Shown here: positions 1-11,041 of the stretch, piece after piece
How the letters are laid out: every line of letters begins with the position of its first letter
Position numbering within the stretch: the first letter of the stretch is position 1
Assembly (NCBI GenBank): GCA_039619475.1
Contig: CM077115.1
Location: 300,081,756 to 300,145,755, forward strand
Reading direction: 5' to 3'
Source of the DNA: Icerya purchasi
Taxonomy: Eukaryota; Arthropoda; Insecta; Hemiptera; Monophlebidae
DNA: 64,000 nucleotides
Position numbers and translations under genes: made by a program
The notes under the pieces: generated by a model
Databases searched by the model: none
Seen by the model: only the letters and a program-made list of their open reading frames with translations
What the model was told of the DNA's origin: nothing

Positions 1-430
1 ACTGAAGCACGGTATGCAGTATTAAGTCGTTGCCGAATGTCAACTTTGCCTAGCAAATTAAACTCTAACACAGAATTTAAATGAGATTGTGAACATTCAT
101 GCTTATTAATTTTTTGTGTTAAGTGCGATAAATCAGCTACACCACATTTTACCCAACTTGAATCTCCATTCTGTTTATTAAATAACAGACAATAATAACA
201 GAAGAGGTGATTAGTTAATTCACAACCACAAATCCATAAATATTTATTATACACATCTGACTTAAACTGCCTTTTAAAAGTCCTGCTTTTTGAGTTGGTT
301 ATTTGTGTAATATTAAGAGCTGGTGTGTCGGTCTTCTCAGTTTCATTGATATTTTTTCTTCTAATGATAATAATGAAAAATTTATCTTCTTTATATCAGA
401 AACAGTGATTATATTTAAGACATATTTTCT
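1..430 (-). pseudogene. hAT transposase, N-terminal part with TTF-type zinc finger, cut by window edge
   Basis: Minus-strand translation from about 430 to 1 gives the start of a hAT-superfamily transposase of the ZMYM1-like type. Exon-like start: FSLLSLEEKI followed by RRPTPAL. Then comes a TTF zinc finger: YLWICGCE, FCYYCLLFN, WVKCGVADLSHL, and KHECSQSHLN. No stop occurs between about 300 and 1, so the frame is open to the window edge. The only break seen is one extra CA pair near 323-328, which shifts the frame between RRPT and PALN. Sequence just upstream (TTTTCAATAG in minus sense, near 445) could be a splice acceptor. The catalytic part would lie beyond position 1. Family assignment is from recalled hAT motifs. 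Confidence 0.72.
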
Positions 431-829
431 ATTCCTATGCTGAATCCTATTGAAAATGAGCAAACATGAAAGGAATTTTAAATACAATAATAAAAATAGG
501 CAAAAAACGTTATTTTATTTTAATTCACTTATAAATCGATCGTGCCTAATAAAAAAGTAATTGGAACAGTATATTTAGCTAAATTAATGTTTTTTTATAA
601 GGCACTAATTGTATTAAACAATACAACAAACTCTTATAATGTACCACTATTCTTTATTTTACCTTGAAAGTTTCCTATGATTATTTTACCGGCTAATGAC
701 TTATAATTAAATTATAAATAACCAATAGGTTTTACACGATTTTATTTAATTATATTTAGTTTCCCATCACAATAGCTACATATTATTTTAAAATACTTCA
801 GTGAGAATATAATTAGCACTTTTTATCCT
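431..829. other. AT-rich stretch, nothing recognised
   Basis: Low-complexity AT-rich sequence between the hAT fragment and the family R repeat. No coding or repeat signal seen; it may be upstream or intron sequence of the hAT. Confidence 0.5.
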
Positions 830-1320
830 TAAGTATAATTGCAATTTTAGGTAGAAACTACGTCACTATTAAAAATATTCAAATGAATATATGTGGTCCA
901 TCATTAAAAACTAAACTCTGTTCCCAATGATCGACTGTGTATACATATTCAAAACGTTAATAGTATTTTTAACAGTGATGAGGTTTCTAACAAAAATTTT
1001 AATTTTAATAATATGAACTGCGAAAACTCGTCACATATTTTTATTGAAGTACATTAAAAACAAACAAAAGTTCAAATTTTGCAAAATGTTGGTTGTTATT
1101 GTTTTCTAAGTCTATGTAATATTTATATTTTATCATTATTTTAATTTGTCGGTTATTACAATTATTTTGAATTTGCTTAAAAAGAAAAGCAATTAAATTT
1201 TTATGCTAAAATATCCAGCCAACATCTTGAACAGTATCAGTTTTACATAATGCGTGTCTCACCAAAAAAAAGTATAATAAAATGACAAATTATAAGATAC
1301 AGTAGAAATTAGGGTAAGCG

Positions 1321-3172
1321 CCTAGATAAACCGCTCCAGTTCATTTGTGGTGGAAATTTCAGTTCGTTAATTTTCGGCTTTATTCATACTGTGTGAACTA
1401 ATAGAAAGTACGAATAAGAGCAAAAATGAACGAGGCAAAATTTCGACCAAAAATGAAATTGGCGCGAACAAAACCGAACATTAAAAAAATAACGAAGATA
1501 TTAAAATTAACACGAAAAAAATTAAAGTAACGATGCGAAAATTTGAAAATAATGTTTAAAAACCATAAAAATAAATAATTAGTAATTTTAAGAAAGCAGC
1601 CTATTAAATCAATATAGTAAATGTACATATCTTAGAGTAAACTGGATACATTTTTGCGGCGGTGTTAAAAAATTTATGTATTCGTTGAGAGTTTGGTACT
1701 CGCTGTAGGAAATAAAATTCCACAATATAGTAAGGGAAAAGTTCTTTCCTATTACCATATTTCGGAATTTTACTTTTGACACGCCGAGCAAACCCTGAGG
1801 AGGTATATAACAAACCATATTTTGTTAAAAAAAATAAAAAAAAATTTAAATAGACTAATGTTGAAGAAAGAAGAACATATAACTAAAAAAAAACTCGCAA
1901 ACATGAAATTCACCTGAAATACGAAAGAACACGATGGCGAATATAAAATTGGATAATTTCTTCTTCTGTAAATTTAATTGGTTGGTAAAATGTGGGATTA
2001 CACGGCGTGTCGCATAATTCAATTTCAATCGACATAATTGTAAAAAATTTTAAAAATTGGCGAAAACACAAAAAAACTCGGCGAAAACGCAAAAAAAAAC
2101 AAAAATACAAAATAGGAAAAACCGGAAAGTAAACAAAAAGATATATATAAAAAAAAAAAAAAGAAACAACAATATCCGGTGCAACATGCAACAGACGAAA
2201 GCAAGATAGAAACTGCTAGAATAGGTTGCACTCTTATAATGCAAATGGCGGCCAATAGTATCAAATGGCGCCAAAAATAAACCCCCCTATTACAGATGTA
2301 ATGTACGATCTTTTAACAGTTTCAGACATATAGTTTTAATATTTATAATTAAAATGTAAATTCAAATAACAATTTTTTGTAAGTAACGAATTTTGTAAAT
2401 GTTTCTAAACCAGTAACTCAAAATGTTTAAAATAAGAAAATAAATTTATCACACAATGTAAAATAAACCATAAATTTATAACTTTTTTAAAAATAACAGT
2501 AAACACTTGCACTATATATTAAATTGTATATTACATTTTAAAGTTAAATTAAAATTTTTACAACTATTTTTCAAAAATATATACATTAATATTGGAATAA
2601 TACAGATTAGCTCGACTCCCACACAACAATGATATGTGAAATCGTGAAGCGCTGCATATTTCTGTTACCTTTCTTTTAACTTTTCTGCGTTAATTTTTTT
2701 CCTTATTTTGTAATCATTTTTTGAAACCACATATACTAAAATTAAAACGATAAACGCAGATTCGCTTGACCCCTACGCAAGGGTGATACGTAAAATTGTG
2801 AAGCGTTCAACATTTTTATTTATTTTTTTCCTTGTTTTGTAATAATATACTAAGATTTTTTCTGAATTCCACTAATTACAAACATTACTTACATTAAATT
2901 TGAAGTATTTTAAAACCCAAAAATTACAGATTTGTATGTTTTAATTTTTTTAATAAGATATAAAATAATTTTATCCTTATATTCGTAGTATTTTAACATT
3001 TAAAAATGACTAATTTGTATATTTTTCCATTTTTCAACAAAATATAAAATAAATTTTTTAATAATTCTTCGTACAGAGATTGAACTAAAGAACGAAAATA
3101 TTATGCGATTGAACTAAACAAAGACAACGTTGTACGTAGTAATATGAACTAAACTGGAGCGGTTTATCTAGG
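1321..3172. mobile_element. 1.85 kb DNA transposon with terminal inverted repeats, superfamily unknown
   Basis: Perfect 21-bp inverted ends: 1321-1341 begins CCTAGATAAACCGCTCCAG and 3152-3172 is its reverse complement; further weak matching continues inward (CAGTTCATTT against CAGTTTAGTTCAT). It interrupts family R: the homologous site near 43950 reads straight through. Outside the TIR lie short unmatched bases (TTAGGGTAAGCG left, ATTTTACTG right) next to a shared GAAAT, so the true ends may reach about 1310 and 3181, with a target duplication of about 5 bp. Inside are only short ORFs (e.g. minus 1910-2191 with a 93-aa frame) and an internal tandem duplication, so the copy is probably non-autonomous. 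Confidence 0.7.
2607..2850. repeat. Two-copy imperfect tandem duplication inside the TIR element
   Basis: About 2607-2712 and 2755-2850 share AGATTxGCTxGACxCC, an AxAATxxTGAAxCG core (AATCGTGAAGCG / AATTGTGAAGCG) and TTTTCCTTxTTTTGTAAT, in the same order and spacing (period about 145 bp). Confidence 0.6.
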
Positions 3173-4139
3173 ATTTTACTGAAATGGAGTTATAAAAACA
3201 TTCAAAGAGATGAATAATCCGGTCATTATATCCCATATCAAATACAGCATTATAATTTTTTAATGTTCAAAATTTACTAATGAACAGTTCGTTATGAAAA
3301 TGACACGAAATATTTTATGGCATAAATTACGCTGAATAAGCAATCATTTATTTATAATTATAACTACACATATTTCTTAGTCAAAAACACAAACACCACA
3401 CTTTATTTTTTGTACATAAAAGTATGATAATAAAAAAAACTTAAATCAGTATAAAACAAGAGTAAGAGAAAAGAAACTGTACCAAAACGAAAGTGGTTTG
3501 ATATTTTCTTATTTTTGAAGAAATTTGTAATTTTTCGATTTTTTATTATAACAAAATGAGTAAAGTAGTCTTTTTCTAACATTTTTTGCAGTGGTCTTAC
3601 CACAGGTTTTCATCAGTGTTATATTTATAATAAGCATTTTACATGTCGCACTAACAAAATAAGCAGAACGAAAAATAACGGTATATCTGTTCTGTTTGTA
3701 TAAATTTCATTTCTTCATTGAAAAAGATTAAGGATGATGTTTTTGTTAAATTCGTCTGCATAAATCTTTCAAAGCTAAATGCTAATTGGTATGCCGTTAT
3801 AACCAATTTTTACTGTATTTCAATATTTGTAAATTATAATGTTGACAAATAAAATCACAGTAATTTTAAACACATAACTATTTTTAAATGTACAATATTG
3901 TACTAACTTGTATATGTATGCAACACAATAACACAATCGATATAATATAGATGCAATTATACACTTTTCTTATAAAATAAGAGTAAAAATAAACATATAA
4001 ATATACTCCAATCAAACTTTGTTTCCCTCAAAATCCAAATATAGATATAAGTAGTAAAAAATTGTAAACATATAATTGTTTTATGAAAATTTATCGATTA
4101 ATTCTGTTTATAATTAAATTCACTTCATTAAAGTATTGC

Positions 4140-4330
4140 ACACCTACAAAATATTATCTTGCGAGAATTACCGTTTGGTTCACAATTCGAGTGTGCTCCA
4201 TCAAGCCTATGTAACAAATGCACAATCGTCTAAAACGCTGGATGTTGGGTGAAAAAATGGAAACAATTGGTCTTACGTCATTGTTTTTATAGGCTTTTAA
4301 TGTGAATTACACAAATTAACTATTTTTCAT
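4140..4330. repeat. Rearranged piece of the CAGTGG repeat family
   Basis: 4141-4215 is the reverse complement of 39977-40080 (CTCGAATTGTGAACCAAA, TTGATGGAGCACACT). The adjoining 4230-4290 (CTAAAACGCTGGATGTTGGG, CAATTGGTCTTACGTCATTG) matches the minus-strand text at 11640-11690. Relative to the 11.7 kb copy the two halves are inverted here, so this is an inversion breakpoint or a chimera of two subfamilies. Confidence 0.55.
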
Positions 4331-4902
4331 CAAAATTAGTGTTAAATATTTAAAAAAAACTTAAAATATAATAAAAAATATTAGTTTTACAATTATTAAT
4401 TAATATTTTATATTTTATACTAATTATTTTTATATATGTCTCTCTCTCTATATATATATAATTTAATTTATTTAACAATTATTAGGTACAATAAAATTGT
4501 TAATGAAAAAATATATTTTAAATTGCTTTTGTTTTTAAAAAACATAAAAACTGACGGCAAAATATTAATTCGTGAAAATAAATTTTAGTTTTTTAAATAT
4601 GTATATGGATTTCCGTACGCACCGTAAGAAATTTAAAAATGATTAACAATAATATGTAGAACAAATTTGAAAAATATATTGTTTATTGTATAATGAAATT
4701 ATAAATCGAGATTTTATTTTATGCAGAACTATTTAGAAAAATTATCTATTAAATGGAAATAGAAATTGAATTGCAGTTTTTGAAGAAAATGATATATCTG
4801 TATTATTGGATAATTTTAAACATAAATTCCTCAATACTGAGTCAATTTTTTAAAAGCATTGATTTCAATTAGCAGTAAAATTAAAAATTACATAACTTAA
4901 TA
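4331..4902. other. AT-rich stretch, nothing recognised
   Basis: Only short TA-rich simple sequence near 4447-4465 (TCTCTCTA then TATATATATA). No ORF or repeat copy recognised. Confidence 0.5.
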
Positions 4903-5022
4903 AAAACATTTGGAATTGAAAACTGTTTATTATGTATATTCTGGGTTATTTTTCATTTAGTATTTTAAATAAAAAATAACCCAGAATATACATAATAAAC
5001 AGTTTTCAATTCTAAATGTTTT
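4903..5022. repeat. Near-perfect hairpin, 51-bp arms, 18-bp loop
   Basis: Arm 1 4903-4953 and arm 2 4972-5022 are reverse complements with a single mismatch (GGAATT against AGAATT). The core AACTGTTTATTATGTATATT is shared exactly. The loop is 4954-4971. A transcript would fold into a long duplex. No coding potential; it could be a fold-back MITE or a local inverted duplication. Confidence 0.9.
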
Positions 5023-5870
5023 AAGTAGAGAAAGTAAATGTATGAAATAAAAAAGTACTCATAATTTTATTATGCCGAATACAAATTTTACAAATGATTT
5101 TTATATATGTAAATAATTTGTATGTAATGTAAAATATCAAATTCAATAGTTTTATATTATTTTTAAATAGGAAACTAAGTAGATATAAATAAAAGTTTTT
5201 AAGTGGTTCATCATTATGCCTGAAATTAAATAAAGCGTATGTTTAATTTGAAAATTTACTGTTACTGAATGATTACTCTGATATAAACTTTTATGAAATA
5301 TATATAGAACAAGTTTTAACTGATTAAAGTAATAATTGTATGGAAGGAGTGAGTTGGAATCTCAAAATTCTATAAACAACTTTTCTGAGACTGAATTGTT
5401 TGTGCATAACATTTCAAAACAAATTGAGGTCGAACAATAATCAATTTTTTAAAATTTCATTCGGAATACCAATTGCTTTTGCAGTTGTTTTTGAAGAGGC
5501 AATACGGTGGCAATTAAAAAACTGCTGCATTTATGCAGATGAACTCTAAAAATTATATACGTATATTTAGTTTTTCAGCAAATTTGTTAGTTTATTCTGT
5601 AAAATTTGGTTCACTAGTATGAACACTAATGCTTTATTGAAACTAAACCATGTAAAATTGTTTTTAAAATTCAGTACATTTACTTCAACCAGTTTTCCTT
5701 TATTCTGTTTTACCTTTTCTTTTCAATTTTTTTTTTTTAATTTTGTAAATTGTGGTATAAAGAACGTTGAGCTATTTTATTCAATTTTAATGGACTTCTC
5801 ATTTTCTAAACGTAAAATAACAAGTTTTTTTCTGTAACGAGTAGTATCTTACATTTATGCATATCGCAAA
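5023..5870. other. AT-rich stretch, nothing recognised
   Basis: Contains a 72-codon T-rich frame (5619-5837) that looks like low-complexity chance. No motif, repeat copy or splice pattern recognised. Confidence 0.5.
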
Positions 5871-5989
5871 CTGACTATAAGCGACGTTATTTTGCAAAAT
5901 TACGCATATGATAAGAATAAATGTGAGTGTGTGCGATAAAGTGTCAGTGTGACTGGTCGGGCAGTACCGATGGCTGATTCACTACTGGG

Positions 5990-6250
5990 GTTTTAGCTTT
6001 GATAAATTATGGAAGAGAATTTTTACACGCCTTTCGATTTTGTATTAAAATTATCTAAACTAGGCGTTGTTTTATTATTTTGAATATTTAATTTTTTCTG
6101 GATTACTTAATGAACTAAAACCAATCAGTGGAAGTGTTTTAATAATTATATGTAGTCTCAATTTCGAAAATGTTTGCATTTTACCAGACTGAAACATCAC
6201 GGATAAACGTGCTGGTATAGCTTCTACTGTAGTAATATTACGGACTGAAA
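5990..6250 (-). pseudogene. hAT-related exon 1 region, second copy
   Basis: The reverse complement aligns with plus-strand 16146-16400: TTTGATAAATTATGGAAGAG, TCTAAACTAGGCGTTG, AATTTTTTCTxGATTA/TTT, GGTATAGCTT-TACTGTAG and others. The 16 kb copy encodes FSLLSLKEKI and PTPSLEN, the ZMYM1-like hAT start also seen at the left window edge. This copy is broken by stops and indels. It lies just inside the hAT-like terminus at 6766-6780 in the same orientation, so the two probably belong to one element. Confidence 0.6.
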
Positions 6251-6299
6251 AGCGGCAAAAGCACGACTGATCATCGTTTCCAGTACTGCAAATACCACA

Positions 6300-6780
6300 T
6301 TACACAATGATTGTACACACACACATACTGACATGCATAAAAATTGCACTGTTGATTGTTGTACATGCTCGTAAAGCGATTTTACTCGACGCTTCCAGAT
6401 TGAATATGTGTGCCCATTTTTTCTTTACTCCCAATGCACGGGATAAAAATTCGTGCAAATGATGTGATCTGGAAGCGACACATCTGGCGCTTCCAAATTG
6501 AATATAAGTGCGCAACCTTTTTCCATTATCAACATGCAGCAGATCATTTGGAGGCAACTGTAGACAGTAAGCGTGTAGCTTTTTCTGTTAGTCGCTATTG
6601 CAGATGCTCTTTCATCTAGCACTTTTTTTCTAGTAATTTTTAATTTTTGCACTTAAATTCAGCAAGTTATTTCATTTTATTTCGGTTGTATTTTTTTCAC
6701 AAATGTGAAAAAAAACAATTTCCTACTGATTTGTTAGAGGAAGCGGTGCATCCATCGCTTCCATTGACGATACGCCCCTG
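6300..6780 (-). mobile_element. hAT-like terminus with subterminal GCTTCCA repeats
   Basis: In minus sense the segment starts at 6780 with CAGGGGCGTATCGTC, a typical hAT-style end. It then carries GCTTCCA/TGGAAGC motifs in both orientations (about 6391, 6470, 6488, 6740, 6757). A ~100 bp imperfect tandem duplication is present (CGACGCTTCCAGATTGAATA near 6388 against CTGGCGCTTCCAAATTGAAT near 6484). Subterminal repeats of this kind are common transposase-binding sites in hATs. The opposite end was not found. Confidence 0.5.
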
Positions 6781-7786
6781 GTTACAAGGTTACCATTGGT
6801 AAAGCGATTGCATGGTCGGCGAGCTCATAATAAAACTTGAATTAAATTTATTGCTCGTCGTCATAGGAATTAACAAGAGTTGGAGAATTTTTGTAAATAT
6901 TTTTTTTTTTTTTGTTTGTCGTTGCTTATCCTTGTTTTATGCTCTGATCATCTGATCTTAGTTCCAAAATACTTTTGTCATCGAGTAACTACGCGTTGTT
7001 TAATTATGTGAATATAATACATTTTATTTGATTAACAATTGAATTTATTCGTGTCAATAACACGAGCCTCCAGACGAGGTTGATAATTAGGTTGGATACA
7101 GCGAGTAGCCTTTTTAGCTTGAATAGTTTCTTTGTCCAAAGAAAAAAAAGAAAAATCTTCTAAATACATGCATGTAAAAAAAAAAATCATAATTCGTTTA
7201 AAGAATTACTTATAAAACTTTATTTTTATCTGGTGCGTTCATTTGTTCTATAACGTGACCGAACATTAATATGGCTGATTGTATTTCACCAAAATCTGAC
7301 TGGTGACTTGTTATTTAGTGCTGGTACCAGTCTTTTGTCATCTTTTTTCCTTTTTTAAGAAAAAAAAATTGAATGACGATTTTAGTTAAATTCATCTATA
7401 AAAACTTTTAAAATTACATGTTTATCCATGTCATTATAAGCCATAATTTATTATTTTAATAACAAATTTTGGTTGCAATATTGGATAAAAATTAACCTAT
7501 AGTTTTATGCACTTCTTCCACTTACAGCAATACTCGTTTCTATAACCTGTTCAACGCTATTATTTACTATAACTGTTTTTTACTGTAACACCAAATTTTT
7601 GAGGCAATATATGAAACAAATTATTTTTTTTCTTTGATTATATATTTATATATATATGTAACAAATAGAATTTATGATTGTACATAATACATGGACATTT
7701 TATATTATAAAAATATTAACCATTATATAAAAATTAATTCCTACATGTTATTATAAATTATTTCAAGGACTGAGAACACATTTTAT
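6781..7786. other. AT-rich stretch, nothing recognised
   Basis: Simple T runs (6900-6913) and a short TATATA run near 7650. No coding or repeat similarity recognised. Confidence 0.5.
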
Positions 7787-7800
7787 TTAAGAAAATGCAG

Positions 7801-7836
<36 letters not shown>

Positions 7837-8553
7837 TTTATTATAACAAATTACAACTAGTCCTCATGGACTATCCAGTAATTATGATAAAAGGAGAAAT
7901 ATATATAACGTGAAGAGGCTATCCATCCGGTGACAGAAACCTCAAAAGAATATAAATAAAATGATAACTAAATAATATCGTTCAGATTATTTCGTTTCAG
8001 CCTTCTTGTGTTGTGTACGTTATCTAATATCGCCATTGCTTCTGTATTTGGATGCCTATGTAATCTATCTATATGGCGGAGTGCATATCGTCTGATTTCT
8101 GCTATTACGGTAGGAACGCATAGGTCCTTATGCAAGTCATCATTTCTTACGAACCAGGGCGCATTCGTTATTAGACGAAGTATTTTATTCTGGCATTTTT
8201 GAATAATTTTTATGTGAGAAGTTTTTGCACAACCCCATAACTGAGCTCCATAGCTCCAGGTTGGTTTGATAATTGCATTGTAGATTAATAATTTGTTATC
8301 TATTGTTAATGCCGAGTTTCTTCCAATAAGCCAATACATGGAAGCTATTAAACGATTGATTTCTTTCTTTTTAGAGATGATGTGCTGTTTCCATGTTAGT
8401 CTCTGATCAAGTAACATGCCCAAATATTTGGTCCCACTCAGAGTTGGTATTTGCTTATGATTTATTGCGACTGGGGCACTGATCATTTTTCGATTTGTGA
8501 ATACTACGTGGGCTGATTTGTTTTCATTTATACTTATTAAGAAAATGCAGAAT
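7787..8553 (-). mobile_element. 5'-truncated Jockey-type LINE with target-site duplication
   Basis: Complete retrotransposon insertion on the minus strand. A 17-bp direct repeat, ttaagaaaatgcagaat, flanks it at 7787-7803 and 8537-8553. A poly-T run of about 30 (7804-7833) is the poly-A tail read from the other strand. The body is the 3' end of the reverse transcriptase ORF plus a short 3' UTR. Joining 7803 to 8554 restores the pre-insertion sequence. An exact duplication, long uninterrupted tail and stop-free ORF indicate a young insertion that was dead on arrival through 5' truncation. Confidence 0.93.
7968..8535 (-). pseudogene. Jockey-like reverse transcriptase, C-terminal fragment
   Basis: About 188 codons in one frame from the 5' truncation point to a natural stop at 7968; the apparent start Met is only an internal codon. 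It begins with INENKSAHVVFTNRK, then TLSGTKYLGMLLDQRLTWK (the thumb-region YLG motif of non-LTR reverse transcriptases), LYNAIIKPTWSYGAQLWG, APWFVRNDDLHKDL, and HIDRLHRHPN near the end. This is the usual C-terminus of insect Jockey ORF2. Palm catalytic motifs (PQG, FADD) are missing because of truncation. No stops or frameshifts. Confidence 0.9.
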
Positions 8554-10789
8554 AGAAAACAAAATAAAAATCAACACCTTACGAACAGTTTGACTTATAA
8601 ACTTCAAAATTGGATTAAAAATTACAATTAAACTTCTCTTTAAGACAATATATTATTTCAAGGTAGTCAATTACTCCGGATAGCATAAAATTTAAAAAAC
8701 CTCCAAGAACTTACACAGAATTTAAAACGACCTCAAAAATCATTTAAAAATGAATAATTCAACACCAGATAACCCTTCAAAAGTTAAATTCGAAATCTAA
8801 AACAAAACGCAAAAGTTCTTTCATAAAACCAAAAAGTTATGGTTAAAAAATAATTTAAACCCTTCCTTTTGGGGCAAAAACAACAACAAAAAAAATGATG
8901 TTCACATAAGTAATATCTCAAATAAAAAAGTTGCGAAAACCAAAACTTATTTCAAATATATGAATAAGGAACCGGCTTATAAGAAAACTATAGCTGAGCT
9001 TACAGCTTTATTTTAAACTCTCGAGGCACCTAAACTTGATATTTTTGAAAAAAATATTCCCCCCCACCAGTATGATATATTGATAAGAAGTTCACTATTT
9101 ATTGAGAATGAAACTATATTCTGTTTTCTTATTGAAATTTTCAAAATCGGAAAAAAGATTAAAAAAGCGCCAGAAATAGCGTTTTTTTCTCCTTCTTTGC
9201 AGCACGAAAAATTAGACTTCTTTGTTTTGAATTTAACATTATGTAAGTGTAAATCATAGTTATCTTTAACTTAATATACAGAATCCTTATCCCACAAAAC
9301 ACCATGCTTGATTGACCTTGTTATAAAAATATATAACACACAGTTGAAGCACATGAATAAACTGGAGATTTGTAGTACACACACCTTTTCTATTAAGAAA
9401 TATAGCAAACTTACAAAAGTTATCAACAAAATATAGAATAAATTTAAAAACACATTCTGAAATTTAATACAATTAAAAGATCTATACTATGAAATTAATG
9501 AAATAATAAAAATTGTCAAAAGTAAATAAAATATGTATGTTGTAAAAAAGTTTTTTGAAATACTTTAAGTTGTTACAATAGTGTAAATTACAGTACATAA
9601 ATAATTCTTTTTGTATAAATCTGTAGAAAAAATAAATCACAATAAATTACACATTTACCAAACGTGAGATTTTTGATTTATCGTAAATTACAACTGTGAC
9701 TTAAAATTAAAATAATTTGTATATATACATAAAATATAATGTCTAATTTAACTATAAACAATAGCAATTCAAATTACAAAAGTTTATTCTATATGTTGAT
9801 CCAAATAACAGTGTGGTCAAGCCATATGCAATCTGCAAATGAAACATAAATGTAAATAAATAGAAAAAACATATATTAAATAATGTACTTTAAATTATAT
9901 TTTGAATCTGGATTTTTAGTTACCATATAAAAGGTGAATAAACAAATTTTTATATAAATAATTTATATATTTAAAAATAAACCGTGATCAATTTTTTACT
10001 TGTTTTTTATTGTTTAAGTATGTTTATGGTGACAAGATTAGTCAGCTTTAATTCAATGAAATTTAAATAATTTTTCTACGTTTGCTGTCCAGAGACACTA
10101 TGTATGAAGTCTAAATCAGTAATTATTCTAAACATAACCTTATACACCTAAATTATTAAGTCGTATTTATATATTAAAACATAACCAGTAATAATATCAT
10201 TTTTTTTATTTTCTTTCCTTCTTATTCTTTCTATTAACATTCCAAATAGAAAATTACCTTATAATTTACCTTATTATGGTACATATGTGTAATTATCCTT
10301 ATTATAATCTTACACACTAAAGTCTTAAAGTTCTACTTTTATATTAGACACAACAAATAATTTTTAACGGAATAAAATGTGTGAACGAATGATAAAAAAA
10401 TTAATAAATATGAAACGCGCATAAATTAACTATATAATTTTTTTCACCTTAGTATTTAAGCATATGTCCACTTTCATTTATTTCAAATTTGACTTAAATA
10501 ATGTATTCTTAATATTCTCTATATTTAGAAATTGTTACACCCTCCAATATTAATAACTTTTTTAAAACCAATTAATTTTTTCAAAAATACCATTACATTC
10601 AATTTCAATAAGATTTGTTTTCATGTTCTTAAAATTGCAAAAAAACATTTAAGACTTAAAAGCAAATAGTAAACATTTCAGCAAAACCGCAAAAAACTCA
10701 ATTATCGCACCTATTTATAATTGTGCAATGCAATCTATTAATTATATACCAAAATCACTATTTTTATTTAACTAAATTTTTTATAGTTA
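8554..10789. other. AT-rich stretch, no gene recognised
   Basis: Continues the sequence interrupted by the Jockey insertion. 8555-9200 has long A-rich readable stretches (e.g. VAKTKTYFKYMNKEPAYK near 8930) broken by stops, which may be a very decayed transposon ORF but match nothing I recognise. The rest is plain AT-rich DNA. Confidence 0.4.
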
Positions 10790-10824
10790 TTAATTAACAA
10801 ACAATACAGATATATGTATCTCAC

Positions 10825-11035
10825 CAATCTTACAAAGTTCTTTTCTATGAGGAATACGTCTGTGTATTTCAGTTTTTACTTGGCCAACACAATTACAAAT
10901 AAACAGCTTCACATTTCCTTTTTTTTCCTTTACTGCATCACACGGTTTATACTGTTCTATATTACTTGATTCCTGTTTTCGTTCCCATATATTAAATTCT
11001 AAAAAAGTTTCATGTAAATCATTGAGTGTTAACAT
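10825..11035 (-). CDS. Candidate coding exon, unknown protein
   Basis: Minus-strand frame starting at ATG 11033-11035 and open for 70 codons to a possible splice donor (AAGATTG then GTGAGATAC, donor at 10824-10823). The composition is less T/I/F-biased than chance ORFs here: contains LNDLHETFLEFNIWERK, KLFICNCVGQVKTE and RRIPHRKELCKIG. Reading on past the donor gives only a few more residues before a stop at 10790. I do not recognise a family. It could be a host exon or an exon of an unrecognised transposon. No partner exon was identified. Confidence 0.3.
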
Positions 11036-11041
11036 TTTCAC

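Larger units (their letters stand above)
830..4140 (-). repeat. Dispersed repeat 'family R', minus-orientation copy
   Basis: Read in reverse complement, 3180-4140 and 830-1318 align by eye over long stretches with plus-strand 39855-40139, 40791-40982 and 43137-44370. Landmarks shared by both copies: TTCTCGCAAGAT-AATATTTT near 4150, ATACATATACAAGTTAG near 3915, AGTTATGTGTTTAAAAT near 3875, GAAAGATTTATGCAG near 3760, ATGATTGTTTATTCAGCG-like text near 3340, and CAACATTTTGCAAAAT near 1085. The copy is interrupted by a separate inverted-repeat element at 1321-3172. No long ORF is conserved. The family is unidentified; an association with the hAT sequence on either side is possible (same orientation) but not shown. 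Confidence 0.7.

Noticed and set aside
1910..2274. Overlapping phenylalanine-rich frames
   Set aside because: Produced by A/T-rich simple sequence in the TIR element.
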